In this document: positions 16,983-25,991 of the stretch, one piece after another
Numbering within the stretch: position 1 is the first letter of the stretch
Layout: the number at the start of each line of letters is the position of its first letter
DNA from: Pelagibacteraceae bacterium
GTDB taxonomy: Bacteria > Pseudomonadota > Alphaproteobacteria > HIMB59 > GCA-002718135
Length of the DNA stretch: 50,048 nt
Direction: 5' to 3'
Assembly (NCBI GenBank): GCA_002718135.1
Contig: PBDN01000015.1
Location: 1 to 50,048 of the forward strand
The notes under the pieces: model-generated
What the model saw: only the letters and a program-made list of their open reading frames with translations
Told to the model about the DNA's origin: nothing
The model's database searches: none
Program-made: the position numbers and the translations under genes

Positions 16983-17978
16983 ATGAAATATAGAAGTTTT
17001 CTAATATCGATATTATTTTTATTACCTCTATCACCATTAACATATGCTGCTCCTTCAGGGCAAGATTTAGGTGATAACTGGTGTTCAGATGTAAAAATGC
17101 ATTTTTATGCTGGAGGACCTGAAGCTGGTGGATTTGCAGGTATTGTTGCTGCTGGTGCAATGAATGCAATTAGAGACACTGGAGCAGATGCTGAAATTAT
17201 TTATTCTGAATGGGATTTTGAAAAAATGGTACGTCAGCTGAGAGAGTCTGTAGGTTTAGGTGTAGATGCCATCGCAATGATGGGTCATCCTGGTGATGAT
17301 GCTTTAATGCCACTTGCAAAACAAGCTGCTGAAAAAGGTATACTGATGACATATCAAAATGTCGATCCGTCAGGAGTCCGTGCAAAATATGGCGGAGGTT
17401 ATGTTGGTGCTAATTTAGCTACTCAAGGTAAAGCACTTGCAAGGGAAGCAATTAGACAATATGGTTTCAAAGCTGGTGATCATGCAATTGTTATGGTTCC
17501 AATTGGTGATTATGCAAGAGCTCAAAGAGAAGATGGTGCAAGAATTATCTTTGAAGAACACGGTATGACAGTAACAGTTGTGGATGGAGATCCTAAGTAT
17601 GCATCAGATCCAAACATGTCTATTCCAATTTTTTCTGCAGCACTTGCAGCCAATCCTGATACAAAAGTAATTGTTCATTCCGGTAGTGATATAATGAATG
17701 TAGCTGAAGGAATTGCTAAAGCTTCAGGATATGGTCCAAATGAATTACTGCAAATTGGTTTTGATACTAGTCCTCAAATCATGTCAGCTTTTGAAAAAGG
17801 TTATGTTCATTTAACTTCAGATCAACAACCTTTCTTACAAGGTTACTTGCCTGTACTTTCATTGTGTCAAACAGCTGTACTAGGTACCGGAGCTATAAAT
17901 CAAGATACGGGCGCTGGTTTTGTTGATACAAACAATTATCAAGCTGTTAAAGCTCTTGCAGACGCAGGATTAAGATAG
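16983..17978 (+). CDS. Periplasmic sugar-binding protein of an ABC importer (ribose/inositol type)
   Basis: A 331-residue Peripla_BP_4-type solute receptor. Residues 1-22 form a signal peptide ending TYA, giving a mature protein starting APSGQ. The sequence has the two-lobe alternating fold with SEWDFEKMVRQLRE near 70, YVGANLATQGKALAREA near 140 and SGSDIMNVAEGIAKA near 240. It belongs to the family binding ribose, xylose, inositol or related polyols; the ligand is not determined. The gene is less AT-rich than its neighbours, consistent with high expression. It is first of four genes (receptor, ATPase, permease, GH4) and is followed by a hairpin. Confidence 0.92.
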   Translation: MKYRSFLISILFLLPLSPLTYAAPSGQDLGDNWCSDVKMHFYAGGPEAGGFAGIVAAGAMNAIRDTGADAEIIYSEWDFEKMVRQLRESVGLGVDAIAMMGHPGDDALMPLAKQAAEKGILMTYQNVDPSGVRAKYGGGYVGANLATQGKALAREAIRQYGFKAGDHAIVMVPIGDYARAQREDGARIIFEEHGMTVTVVDGDPKYASDPNMSIPIFSAALAANPDTKVIVHSGSDIMNVAEGIAKASGYGPNELLQIGFDTSPQIMSAFEKGYVHLTSDQQPFLQGYLPVLSLCQTAVLGTGAINQDTGAGFVDTNNYQAVKALADAGLR

Positions 17979-17992
17979 TAATTAAAAACACT

Positions 17993-18022
17993 AACTGACT
18001 CATTTTACATGGGTCAGTTTTT
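17993..18022 (+). terminator. Intercistronic hairpin with U-tract after the binding-protein gene
   Basis: An 11-bp stem (17993-18003 with 18009-18019, one G-T pair) closes a 5-base loop and runs into TTTTT. It has the form of a Rho-independent terminator but lies inside the operon, before the ATPase gene. Such elements commonly cause partial termination or protect the upstream mRNA so that the receptor is made in excess over the membrane parts. Confidence 0.75.
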
Positions 18023-18037
18023 ATCTTAAATTAATTT

Positions 18038-18784
18038 ATGGAAAAAATAATTGAATTAAAAAATGTAACCAAAAGATTTGGTGGAATAACAGCATTAAAC
18101 AAAGCTTCTTTGCATGTTGGGCAAGGAGAGGTTGTTGGTTTGATTGGTGATAATGGTGCTGGTAAATCTACATTAATAAAAACTCTCGTTGGTGTCTATA
18201 ACCCTGATGAGGGAGAAATAATAATTAAAGGTAAAAACGTTTTAAATTGGACAGCATTAAAAGCACGAGAGTCTGGAATTGAAACAGTTTTTCAAGATAG
18301 GGCTTTATGTCCACAGCAATCAATAGTTTGGAATATATTTATGGGAAAAGAATTAAGATATCCTTTTGGGTTTGTTAGAGAAAAAGAACAAATTAGTGAA
18401 GCAAATAGATTAATTAGAGAAATAGGTTTTACATCAAAATTAATTGATGCTGAATCTCCTGTAGGAAACTTATCTGGTGGAGAGAGACAGGGTGTGGCTA
18501 TAGCAAGAGCAATATATAATAATGCAGAATTAATTATACTTGATGAACCAACAAATGCTTTGTCACTTAATGAAACTCAAAAAGTTTTTGAGTTTGTAAA
18601 TAATGTTAAAAAATCTAATAGATCAGTTTTATTCATAGGTCATAATATTTATCATGTGTATGATATATCTGATCGATTTGTTATCTTAGATCGCGGTGAA
18701 GTAGTACACCAACTTAATAAGCAAGATGTTAAAAATCCTGAAGAATTGATGAAAATAATGCGTGATACAGTTAAAAAACATTAG
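18038..18784 (+). CDS. ABC importer ATPase, single domain
   Basis: A 248-residue nucleotide-binding subunit: Walker A GDNGAGKST (~residue 38), Q-loop FQD (~88), signature LSGGERQG (~147), Walker B LIILDEPT (~165) and H-loop GHN. Ribose-type importers usually have a fused two-domain ATPase of about 500 residues; this is the single-domain form, as in FrcA-like fructose systems, and would work as a homodimer. It energises uptake of the ligand captured by the upstream receptor. The permease follows after 8 bases. Confidence 0.93.
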   Translation: MEKIIELKNVTKRFGGITALNKASLHVGQGEVVGLIGDNGAGKSTLIKTLVGVYNPDEGEIIIKGKNVLNWTALKARESGIETVFQDRALCPQQSIVWNIFMGKELRYPFGFVREKEQISEANRLIREIGFTSKLIDAESPVGNLSGGERQGVAIARAIYNNAELIILDEPTNALSLNETQKVFEFVNNVKKSNRSVLFIGHNIYHVYDISDRFVILDRGEVVHQLNKQDVKNPEELMKIMRDTVKKH

Positions 18785-18792
18785 AGGAAAGA

Positions 18793-19767
18793 ATGAATAA
18801 AGAAAGATCAATTATAGGAAACATTTTTCATAGAAATGGTAGAGCTTTTGGAAGTATGGGGTATTTCATATTATTAATGTTAGTATTTCTTATTGGGGCT
18901 CCAGAAGCATGGACGAGACTAAGTTTACATCAATCTGTTTTTGTAATGCTACCAACTCTTATTTTCCTAGTAATTCCATTAGTTTTTTTAGTAGCTTCAG
19001 GAGAAATTGATTTATCTTTTGCATCAACATATGCAGTAGCAGCATATGTTTTTGCTATAATGGTTAAGTCAGGTTTAGATCCTGCAATTGCTATTTTAGC
19101 TGGTATTTTAACTGGGGCTATTATCGGTGCATTAGTTGGGACTTTAATAGTTGTTTTTAGACTATCCTCATTAGTTGCTTCGTTGGGTATGCTGTTTCTT
19201 TTAAGAGGTGTGATATTGTTATTAACTGAAAGTCGTTCAATTACAATTATGGAAATTGATTCTCATTGGACTTATTCTACTCTTGTTGGAAATTTTTATG
19301 GCTTTCCAATGCAAATTTTTTGGGCATCATTATTTGTAATCTATTGTTATTATTTATTTAGCAAGCATGTTTTTGGAATTCATATCCATCATGTAGGAGA
19401 TAATTCTGTAAGTGCTGAACAAATGGGAATTAATGTGAAGGCTGTAAAAATAAAAGCTTTTATGTTTGTTGGTATAGGTGCAGCTATTGGAGGTATCTTT
19501 ACTACTCTAATCACATATACTTTTTTTCCAACACAAGGTTTTGGATATTTATTATTAGCACTTGCTGCAGTCTTTGTGGGCGGCACTCCTTATTGGGGTG
19601 GACTAGGAACAATAGTCGGAGCTGTTTTTGGTGTAGGCATAATAGCATATATGGAAATTGGAATTATAGCAATTGGATGGAGCGGGACATGGCGGCAATT
19701 TTTTAACGGTTTAATTATTTTATTAGCCTTACTTGGTCATAGATTACATGGAGAAAGAGTTAGATAA
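18793..19767 (+). CDS. ABC importer permease (ribose/xylose family)
   Basis: A 324-residue inner-membrane permease of the BPD_transp_2 family, with about eight to ten helices. SGEIDLSFASTYAVAAYV (~residue 72, split motif) and GGTPYWGGLGTIVGAVFGV (~265) are typical of RbsC-like permeases. It is preceded by an AGAGGAA ribosome binding site. It would dimerise and pair with the single-domain ATPase upstream. The GH4 start follows the stop by one base. Confidence 0.92.
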   Translation: MNKERSIIGNIFHRNGRAFGSMGYFILLMLVFLIGAPEAWTRLSLHQSVFVMLPTLIFLVIPLVFLVASGEIDLSFASTYAVAAYVFAIMVKSGLDPAIAILAGILTGAIIGALVGTLIVVFRLSSLVASLGMLFLLRGVILLLTESRSITIMEIDSHWTYSTLVGNFYGFPMQIFWASLFVIYCYYLFSKHVFGIHIHHVGDNSVSAEQMGINVKAVKIKAFMFVGIGAAIGGIFTTLITYTFFPTQGFGYLLLALAAVFVGGTPYWGGLGTIVGAVFGVGIIAYMEIGIIAIGWSGTWRQFFNGLIILLALLGHRLHGERVR

Positions 19768-19768
19768 T

Positions 19769-21079
19769 ATGAAAAAAATTGTTTTAATTGGTGCAGGAAG
19801 CGCAAATTTTGGTTTAGGTACTATAGGGGATATATTTAAATCAAAAATTCTTGAAGGTTGTATAATAACTCTTCATGATATTAATTTAAAAGCTTTAGAG
19901 CGAACAAAAAATATTGCTGAAAAATTTAAAGATAAACTTAATGCAAAATATATAATAGAAGCAACTACTGATCGTGAAGAAGCTCTAAAAGATGCAACAT
20001 ATTGTATAATTTCAATTGAGGTTGGTAATCGTTTTGATTTATGGGATCAAGATTGGAAAATTCCTTTACAATATGGAATTAAACAAATCTATGGAGAAAA
20101 TGGTGGTCCAGGTGGACTATTTCATTCATTAAGAATAGCTCCAGTTATATTGGAAATTTGTAGTGATATAGTTAGAATATGTCCTGACGCTTTCGTATTC
20201 AATTACTCTAATCCCATGCAAAGAATTTGTCATGCTGTAACAACAAAGTATCCAGAGTTGAAATTTATAGGTTTGTGCCATGAAATAGCTTCAATGGAAA
20301 GACAATTACCTACTTTAATGGAAACTTCTTTTTCTAATATTGAAATAAAAGCAGGAGGCCTCAACCACTTAAGTATTTTATTGGAAGTTAGATACAAAGA
20401 TTCAAAAAAAGATGGTTATCCAATAATTCGTAAAAAAATCAGGGATTATTATTCTAAGATTACTAGTGAATATTATCCATCAAAACCTGGTGGAGAGAGA
20501 GGCGTTTTTTTTGAGTTATATAATTTATATGGATATCTTCCAATTACAACTGATAGTCATTTGGGAGAATACATACAATGGGCTTATGCAGTTGCTGATC
20601 ATGAAGCTATTATTGAATTTTATGATAATTATAAAAAAAGATGTTTATCACTGTATGACGATGAATCACATTATTCTGATTACTTTGATATGAATGACAC
20701 TAAAATGAGAGAGAGAATTGTTCCAATTATTGAAGCTATAATTGAGGATAGTAATTTTGAAGAGTCTGCTGTAAATCTTCCGAATAGAAATTTTATTAAT
20801 TGTCTCCCAAACAATATAGTTGTTGAAGTTCCAGGAATATTGAATAAATTAGGAGTATCTGGTGTTGAGCTTAAAAATTATCCTTTAAATTTTGCTAGTT
20901 TATTAAACAATCAAGTAAGTACAATTCAATTAACAACTGAAGCAGTTTTGAATAAATCAAAAACTAGTGCTTATCATGCTTTACTTGCAGATCCTGTAGT
21001 TCATGATTCAAAAGCTGCTTTAAAATTACTAGATACAATGTTAATATTTCAAAGAAAGTATCTTGATTATTTAAATTAA
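19769..21079 (+). CDS. Glycoside hydrolase family 4 NAD-dependent enzyme
   Basis: A 436-residue cytosolic GH4 protein. It begins with the NAD-binding GAGSANFG, has the family motif NYSNPMQR (~residue 150), and the metal-binding cysteine and histidine in GLCHE (~169) and GGLNH (~198). GH4 enzymes cleave glycosides by transient oxidation at C3 using NAD and Mn, and are alpha- or beta-specific and often active on phosphorylated or uronic sugars. Specificity is not readable here. The start at 19769 is preferred because GGAGAAAGAG lies about 10 bases before it; an ATG at 19748 inside the permease is possible. Its position directly after the permease suggests it acts on the imported compound. Confidence 0.87.
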   Translation: MKKIVLIGAGSANFGLGTIGDIFKSKILEGCIITLHDINLKALERTKNIAEKFKDKLNAKYIIEATTDREEALKDATYCIISIEVGNRFDLWDQDWKIPLQYGIKQIYGENGGPGGLFHSLRIAPVILEICSDIVRICPDAFVFNYSNPMQRICHAVTTKYPELKFIGLCHEIASMERQLPTLMETSFSNIEIKAGGLNHLSILLEVRYKDSKKDGYPIIRKKIRDYYSKITSEYYPSKPGGERGVFFELYNLYGYLPITTDSHLGEYIQWAYAVADHEAIIEFYDNYKKRCLSLYDDESHYSDYFDMNDTKMRERIVPIIEAIIEDSNFEESAVNLPNRNFINCLPNNIVVEVPGILNKLGVSGVELKNYPLNFASLLNNQVSTIQLTTEAVLNKSKTSAYHALLADPVVHDSKAALKLLDTMLIFQRKYLDYLN

Positions 21080-21114
21080 TAATAAAATTTTATTAAAAAT
21101 ATTTTAATTATTTA

Positions 21115-21666
21115 TTAAGCTCTTCCTGAATTGTGTGACAATTTATTTGGATCAATTCCTAATAAATTATATGCCTTTGACCATATATTAGAAACCTCTT
21201 CATCAAATACAATATTAGAATCTGTTGATAAGCTCATCCAACTGTTTGCAAGAATTTCCTTTTCAATTTGTCCAGGTCCCCAGCCTGCGTATCCTAAGGC
21301 TAGAATGCTATTTTTAGGACCATTTCCTTTAGATAGATTTTCAAAAAAATCTGCAGTACTTGTAAGGGCAATTCCTTTATTGATGCTAAGAGATTCTTTT
21401 TGTGTAAATTCATCTGAATGTAATATAAATCCCCTTCCACTTTCTACAGGTCCTCCATATCTTAAAAATATTTTCTTATTTAAAATTGGTTTGTCGATAC
21501 CTAGTTGTTCCAATAAATCTGGATAAAGATCATAATCAATTTTTTTATTAATAATTATACCCATTGCACCATCATTCGAGTGTGCACACATATAAATAAC
21601 AGTTTTATAAAAACGTTCATCCTCTAATGAGGGCATTGATAACAATAATTGACCAGTTAAATTCAT
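21115..21666 (-). CDS. YqgE/AlgH family protein (UPF0301)
   Basis: A 183-residue protein of the AlgH family, with the N-terminal LTGQLLLSMPSLEDERFYKTVIYMCAH split motif, GAMGIIINK near 35, RYGGPVESGRGFILHS near 70 and ALGYAGWGPGQIEKEI near 125. The fold is known, but the molecular function is not settled. It is transcribed toward the GH4 gene (tail to tail, 35-base gap) and divergently from the DsbD-like gene. Confidence 0.93.
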   Translation of the reverse strand: MNLTGQLLLSMPSLEDERFYKTVIYMCAHSNDGAMGIIINKKIDYDLYPDLLEQLGIDKPILNKKIFLRYGGPVESGRGFILHSDEFTQKESLSINKGIALTSTADFFENLSKGNGPKNSILALGYAGWGPGQIEKEILANSWMSLSTDSNIVFDEEVSNIWSKAYNLLGIDPNKLSHNSGRA

Positions 21667-21732
21667 ATATTCTTATTAAAATTTTAATTCAATAGTATAT
21701 TAATATATTAACATATCATAAAGGTAATATAA

Positions 21733-23781
21733 GTGAATTATTTAATTAAAGTTTTATTATATATTTTAAGTATATTAACTTTTAGTTTTTCAGTTTTAGC
21801 TATTTCAACAGACTGGGCTGAAAGTGAATCTTCAAAAGTAAGAATTATCTCTCCATTAACTAATAATAATAATCAAACTGAACTAATACTTGGGTTGCAA
21901 TATAAAATGAAACCAGGTTGGAAAACCTATTGGAAATCTCCAGGTGATGGTGGGTTTTCTCAAAATCTGAATTGGGAAAATTCAGAAAATATTAAAAATA
22001 TAGAAATCAAGTGGCCTATTCCAAAAACATTTGAAATATTGGGATTTAATTCAATAGGTTATGAAAGCGAAGTTGTTTTTCCATTATTGATTAAAATTGA
22101 AGATATCAATAAAATTTCAAAGTTAGATTTATCAATAAATTATCTGACATGTAAAGATATATGTATACCAGGTAAAGCGAGATTATTTCTTGATATACCA
22201 AGTGGCATTGGATATCCAACTGATTTTCTATTTGATATTGAAAAAGCTCTGTCTTTATTACCGCAAAAAAATATTGATTTCTCAGTATTTGAAAAAGTTA
22301 AAATAACTGCATTTGAGTTTAATGATAAAATTATTATTAATAGCGAGATTGAGTCATCAACAAAATTTATTAATCCAAAAATTTTCATTCACACTGCGTT
22401 TGGACTTCCAGTAGTAGATGAAAAACGAGAGTATTCAATGGATTATAAAAAACTATTAAGCTCATTTCATTTTAATAAAAATTTAATTAATCAAGAAAAA
22501 TTTCTAATAGAATTAATTTTAGTAGATCAAAAAAATAGTTTTACTATTCAGGATACAGTAATTTTGAAAAAAACAAATCAATTAAATTTTATTAATAATA
22601 TTTTACTTTTTTATTTTTTTTCTGCATTTCTTGGAGGTTTAATATTAAATTGTATGCCCTGTGTTTTTCCAGTTTTATCAATAAAATTAATGACTGTTTT
22701 AAACTCTAATATATTTTCTACTAGATATAGATTTATAGTTACATCCTTGGGAATAATTTGCTCATTTTTTTTGTTGGGTTTAATATTTTTAATTTTAAAG
22801 CAAATAAATATTAATATTTCTTGGGGTATGCAATTTCAACAACCATATTTTTTAATGTTTATTATATTTATTTTAAGTTTATTTATGTTGAATTTATTTG
22901 GTATATTTGAATTTCGTTTACCAAATTTTTTTCATTCATCAAAAATACTAAATTTAGGACAAAATAAATACAGTAAAGATTTCTTTACTGGATTTTTTGC
23001 TACACTGTTAGCTACACCATGTTCTGCACCATTTGTGGGTACTGCAATTACTGCTGCCTTTACTCAACCTCCTTTAATATTAATTTCTATTTTCTTTTTT
23101 ATGGGTTTTGGTATGAGTGTCCCATATTTAATTATAGCTACTTTTCCAAAATTAATTTCTTTTTTACCAAAACCAGGTAAATGGATGAATTATACGAAAT
23201 ATTTTTTAGGCATTTTAATTTTTGCAACAATAGTTTGGATTTCTAATATTTTATTCAGTTATTTTAATTACTATTTTTTTTTAATATCAGTTTTTTTATT
23301 CTCATTATCTATTTTTGTGATAAAATTGAAATTGCATAAATATAAATTTTTAGTAATTTTTATTAGTATCTTCTTTTTTCTTCCAACTTTTAATATTTTG
23401 CAAAATAATAATAAAATCAATAATTTAGATAAAGATTGGATTGATTTTTTTTCTATAGAATTAAATGAACTAATTAATGATAACAAAGTTGTTTTTATAG
23501 ACATAACAGCTAATTGGTGTGCAACATGTCAGTTTAATAAATTAAATGTTTTAAATAAAAATAGTACTAGCAATGTATTTAAAAAAAATAATATTACTTT
23601 AATAAGAGCTGATTGGACTAAGCCAGATAAAAGAATTAACAATTTTTTAAATAATTACAACAAATTTGGCATACCTTTTAATGCTTTTTTTTCTATTGAT
23701 TACCCAGAAGGAATTATATTATCTGAGATTCTTACAGAAAATGAAATAATTGAAACTATAAATATTATTAATTCAAATTGA
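21733..23781 (+). CDS. DsbD/ScsB-like thiol-disulfide transmembrane reductase
   Basis: A 682-residue protein that would carry reducing power from cytosolic thioredoxin to the periplasm. After a signal peptide (1-25) the N-terminal domain contains a cysteine pair in LTCKDICIPG (~139/143). A membrane domain of about eight helices has CMPCVFPVLS (~307/310) and ATPCSAPFVG (~430). A C-terminal thioredoxin domain has WCATC (~596/599). All three redox modules of the DsbD type are present. Start is GTG with AAGG about 8 bases upstream. Partner substrates are unknown; a DsbA-like protein is encoded at 39 kb. Confidence 0.9.
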   Translation: MNYLIKVLLYILSILTFSFSVLAISTDWAESESSKVRIISPLTNNNNQTELILGLQYKMKPGWKTYWKSPGDGGFSQNLNWENSENIKNIEIKWPIPKTFEILGFNSIGYESEVVFPLLIKIEDINKISKLDLSINYLTCKDICIPGKARLFLDIPSGIGYPTDFLFDIEKALSLLPQKNIDFSVFEKVKITAFEFNDKIIINSEIESSTKFINPKIFIHTAFGLPVVDEKREYSMDYKKLLSSFHFNKNLINQEKFLIELILVDQKNSFTIQDTVILKKTNQLNFINNILLFYFFSAFLGGLILNCMPCVFPVLSIKLMTVLNSNIFSTRYRFIVTSLGIICSFFLLGLIFLILKQININISWGMQFQQPYFLMFIIFILSLFMLNLFGIFEFRLPNFFHSSKILNLGQNKYSKDFFTGFFATLLATPCSAPFVGTAITAAFTQPPLILISIFFFMGFGMSVPYLIIATFPKLISFLPKPGKWMNYTKYFLGILIFATIVWISNILFSYFNYYFFLISVFLFSLSIFVIKLKLHKYKFLVIFISIFFFLPTFNILQNNNKINNLDKDWIDFFSIELNELINDNKVVFIDITANWCATCQFNKLNVLNKNSTSNVFKKNNITLIRADWTKPDKRINNFLNNYNKFGIPFNAFFSIDYPEGIILSEILTENEIIETINIINSN

Positions 23782-23843
23782 TTTGATAAATATTTTTATT
23801 AATTGTTAATGTTTAAATAATATTTTGTTGTATATATATTAAT

Positions 23844-24581
23844 ATGAATTTTATTGATCTAAAGAATAGAACTGCAGTTATTACAGGTGGAGCTCAGGGA
23901 TTTGGATTAGCTATAGCGAAAAGATTTTTATCTTCAGGAGCAAATGTTATTATTTGGGATAATGATAAAATACTTCTTGAAAAAATAAAATTACAAAATA
24001 CCTTAAAATTTTGTGTTGATGTCACATCATATCAAAATCTACAAAAAACATTTAAAGCAACTTTAGAAAAAGTAAAAAAAATTGATATTTTAGTAAATAA
24101 TGCAGGAATTGCAGGTCCAAATCATTTTTCTTGGGAATATCCTAATGATGAATGGCAAAAAGTTATGGATATAAATTTAAATGGTATCTTTTACTGTTGT
24201 AAACTTTTAGTACCACATTTTATAGCTAAAAGTTATGGACGTATAGTTAATATTTCTTCTATTGCAGGAAAAGAAGGAAATCCTAAAGCTTCAGCATATA
24301 GTGCATCCAAAGCGGCTGTTATAGCTTTAACTAAGTCTTTGGGAAAAGAATTAGCTGAAAAAAATATTGCTGTAAATTGTATTACTCCAGCTGCTGCAAA
24401 AACACGTATTTTTAATCAAATTTCAAAAGATCACGTAAATTATATGTTATCTAAAATACCTAGAAAAAGATTTGTTTTAGTTGAAGAGTTGTCCTCTTTA
24501 GTAGCTTGGATGGCATCAGAAGAGAATTCATTTACAACCGGTGCAGTTTTTGATCTTAGTGGAGGGCGCGCAACATACTAA
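23844..24581 (+). CDS. Short-chain dehydrogenase/reductase
   Basis: A classical SDR of 245 residues: cofactor motif TGGAQGFGLAIA (~residue 14), NNAGIAG (~85), catalytic serine in ISSIAGKEG (~137), and YSASKAA with the Tyr-Lys pair (~150). The C-terminal TTGAVFDLSGG fits sugar or 3-oxoacyl reductases. Substrate is open. The stop lies 5 bases from the end of the convergent FAD-oxidase gene. Neighbouring oxidoreductases and an FGGY kinase suggest sugar or hydroxy-acid metabolism. Confidence 0.9.
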   Translation: MNFIDLKNRTAVITGGAQGFGLAIAKRFLSSGANVIIWDNDKILLEKIKLQNTLKFCVDVTSYQNLQKTFKATLEKVKKIDILVNNAGIAGPNHFSWEYPNDEWQKVMDINLNGIFYCCKLLVPHFIAKSYGRIVNISSIAGKEGNPKASAYSASKAAVIALTKSLGKELAEKNIAVNCITPAAAKTRIFNQISKDHVNYMLSKIPRKRFVLVEELSSLVAWMASEENSFTTGAVFDLSGGRATY

Positions 24582-24586
24582 TTAAG

Positions 24587-25957
24587 TTATAAATCAAATA
24601 TTTTGCCTGGATTCATAATATTATTTGGATCAAAGCTCTTTTTAATTGATTTCATCAGTGGAATATTATCTGGATGTTGTCTAAGTAGATACTCTTTTTT
24701 TTGAAGACCTATTCCATGTTCTCCAGTTATAGTACCATCCATCTGAAGTGCTTTATTAATTAATTTGTTACTAAACTCTCTTATATAATTATATTCATTT
24801 TCTTTACTTGGATCATAGACAATAGTTACATGAAAATTTCCATCACCCACATGACCAACCATTGGGGCTTTCAGCCCTGTGCCTTGTAGTTCATTTTCAG
24901 CAAACTTAATACATTCAACTATATTTGAAATAGGCACACACACATCAGTAGCATAAACTCTGATGTTGTCACCCAGAGCTTTAACCGAATAATAAACATT
25001 GTGCCTTGCTTTCCATATTTTATTTCTTTCTTCAGTATTTGCAGTCCATTTAAATTCACTTCCATGATTGTTTTTAGAAATTTCTTCAACTACACCTATC
25101 GACTCTTTATTTGATATTTCACTACCATGAAATTCATAAAATAAAGTTGGCAAAATATCTAAATTTTTAAGATTAGAATATTTTATACTAATATCCATTT
25201 GATCTTTGTTTAATAACTCTACTCTTGCAATTGGTACTCCATATTGAATTATTTCTTGAGCTGTTAAAACTGCTGAGTCAAGATCTGGAAATTGACATAC
25301 AGCGCTCATTATACTTTCTGGTATTGGAGATAATCTTAGATGTACTTCTGTTATTATACCAAGAGTTCCCTCTGATCCTACAAAGAGGTTAGTCAAATTG
25401 TAGCCCGCAGAAGTTTTTTTTGCTCTTGTCCCAGTTTTTATTATATCCCCATTTGCTAGAATAACTGTAAGACCCAGCACAGTTGTTCTCATTGTACCAT
25501 ATCTTACTGCCATAGTTCCAGATGCGGAGCAAGCCGCCATACCTCCTAATGAAGCATTTGCACCTGGATCAATTGGAAAAAAAACACCTTTATCTTTTAT
25601 TGCTTCATTAAGCTGTTCACGGGACACATTTGCTTGAACACGACAATCAAAATCCTGCTCATTAATAGAAATAATTTTATTAAACTTTTCTAATGATATT
25701 GTAAAACCCTCATCATTTCCAACAACATGACCTTCTAAAGAAGTGCCAGTACCATAAGCAGTGACAGGCGTCTTATATTCATTACAAATTTTTAATATTT
25801 TTGATAGTTCAACATTATTAATTGGAAATAAAACTGCTTTAGGTAAAATGGGATCATAGGCATCCTCACCTTTCGCGTGGTTATTTCTAACACTCTCTGA
25901 AAATGAGATTCTTTCTTGTAAAAGCTCTTTTAAATTGTCCAATAATCCTCTATCCAT
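24587..25957 (-). CDS. FAD-linked oxidase, D-lactate/glycolate dehydrogenase type
   Basis: A 456-residue flavoprotein with a PCMH-type FAD domain (YGTGTSLEGHVVG near residue 60; GGMAACSASGTMAVRYG near 125; GSEGTLGIITEV near 190) and a C-terminal substrate domain with GHVGDGNFHVT (~360) and GTITGEHGIGLQKK (~410). It resembles GlcD and cytochrome-linked D-lactate dehydrogenases, which oxidise a 2-hydroxy acid and pass electrons to the respiratory chain. No glcE/glcF genes are adjacent, favouring the single-subunit D-lactate type. It is divergent from the Ldh2-type gene with a 34-base gap. Confidence 0.9.
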   Translation of the reverse strand: MDRGLLDNLKELLQERISFSESVRNNHAKGEDAYDPILPKAVLFPINNVELSKILKICNEYKTPVTAYGTGTSLEGHVVGNDEGFTISLEKFNKIISINEQDFDCRVQANVSREQLNEAIKDKGVFFPIDPGANASLGGMAACSASGTMAVRYGTMRTTVLGLTVILANGDIIKTGTRAKKTSAGYNLTNLFVGSEGTLGIITEVHLRLSPIPESIMSAVCQFPDLDSAVLTAQEIIQYGVPIARVELLNKDQMDISIKYSNLKNLDILPTLFYEFHGSEISNKESIGVVEEISKNNHGSEFKWTANTEERNKIWKARHNVYYSVKALGDNIRVYATDVCVPISNIVECIKFAENELQGTGLKAPMVGHVGDGNFHVTIVYDPSKENEYNYIREFSNKLINKALQMDGTITGEHGIGLQKKEYLLRQHPDNIPLMKSIKKSFDPNNIMNPGKIFDL

Positions 25958-25991
25958 ATATTGAATATTATTTATAATTTATAATAAGTAA

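Noticed and set aside
21080..21095. Perfect 16-base palindrome TAATAAAATTTTATTA between converging GH4 and yqgE genes
   Set aside because: It is made only of A and T, has no loop and would be a weak stem; such palindromes are expected by chance in this composition.
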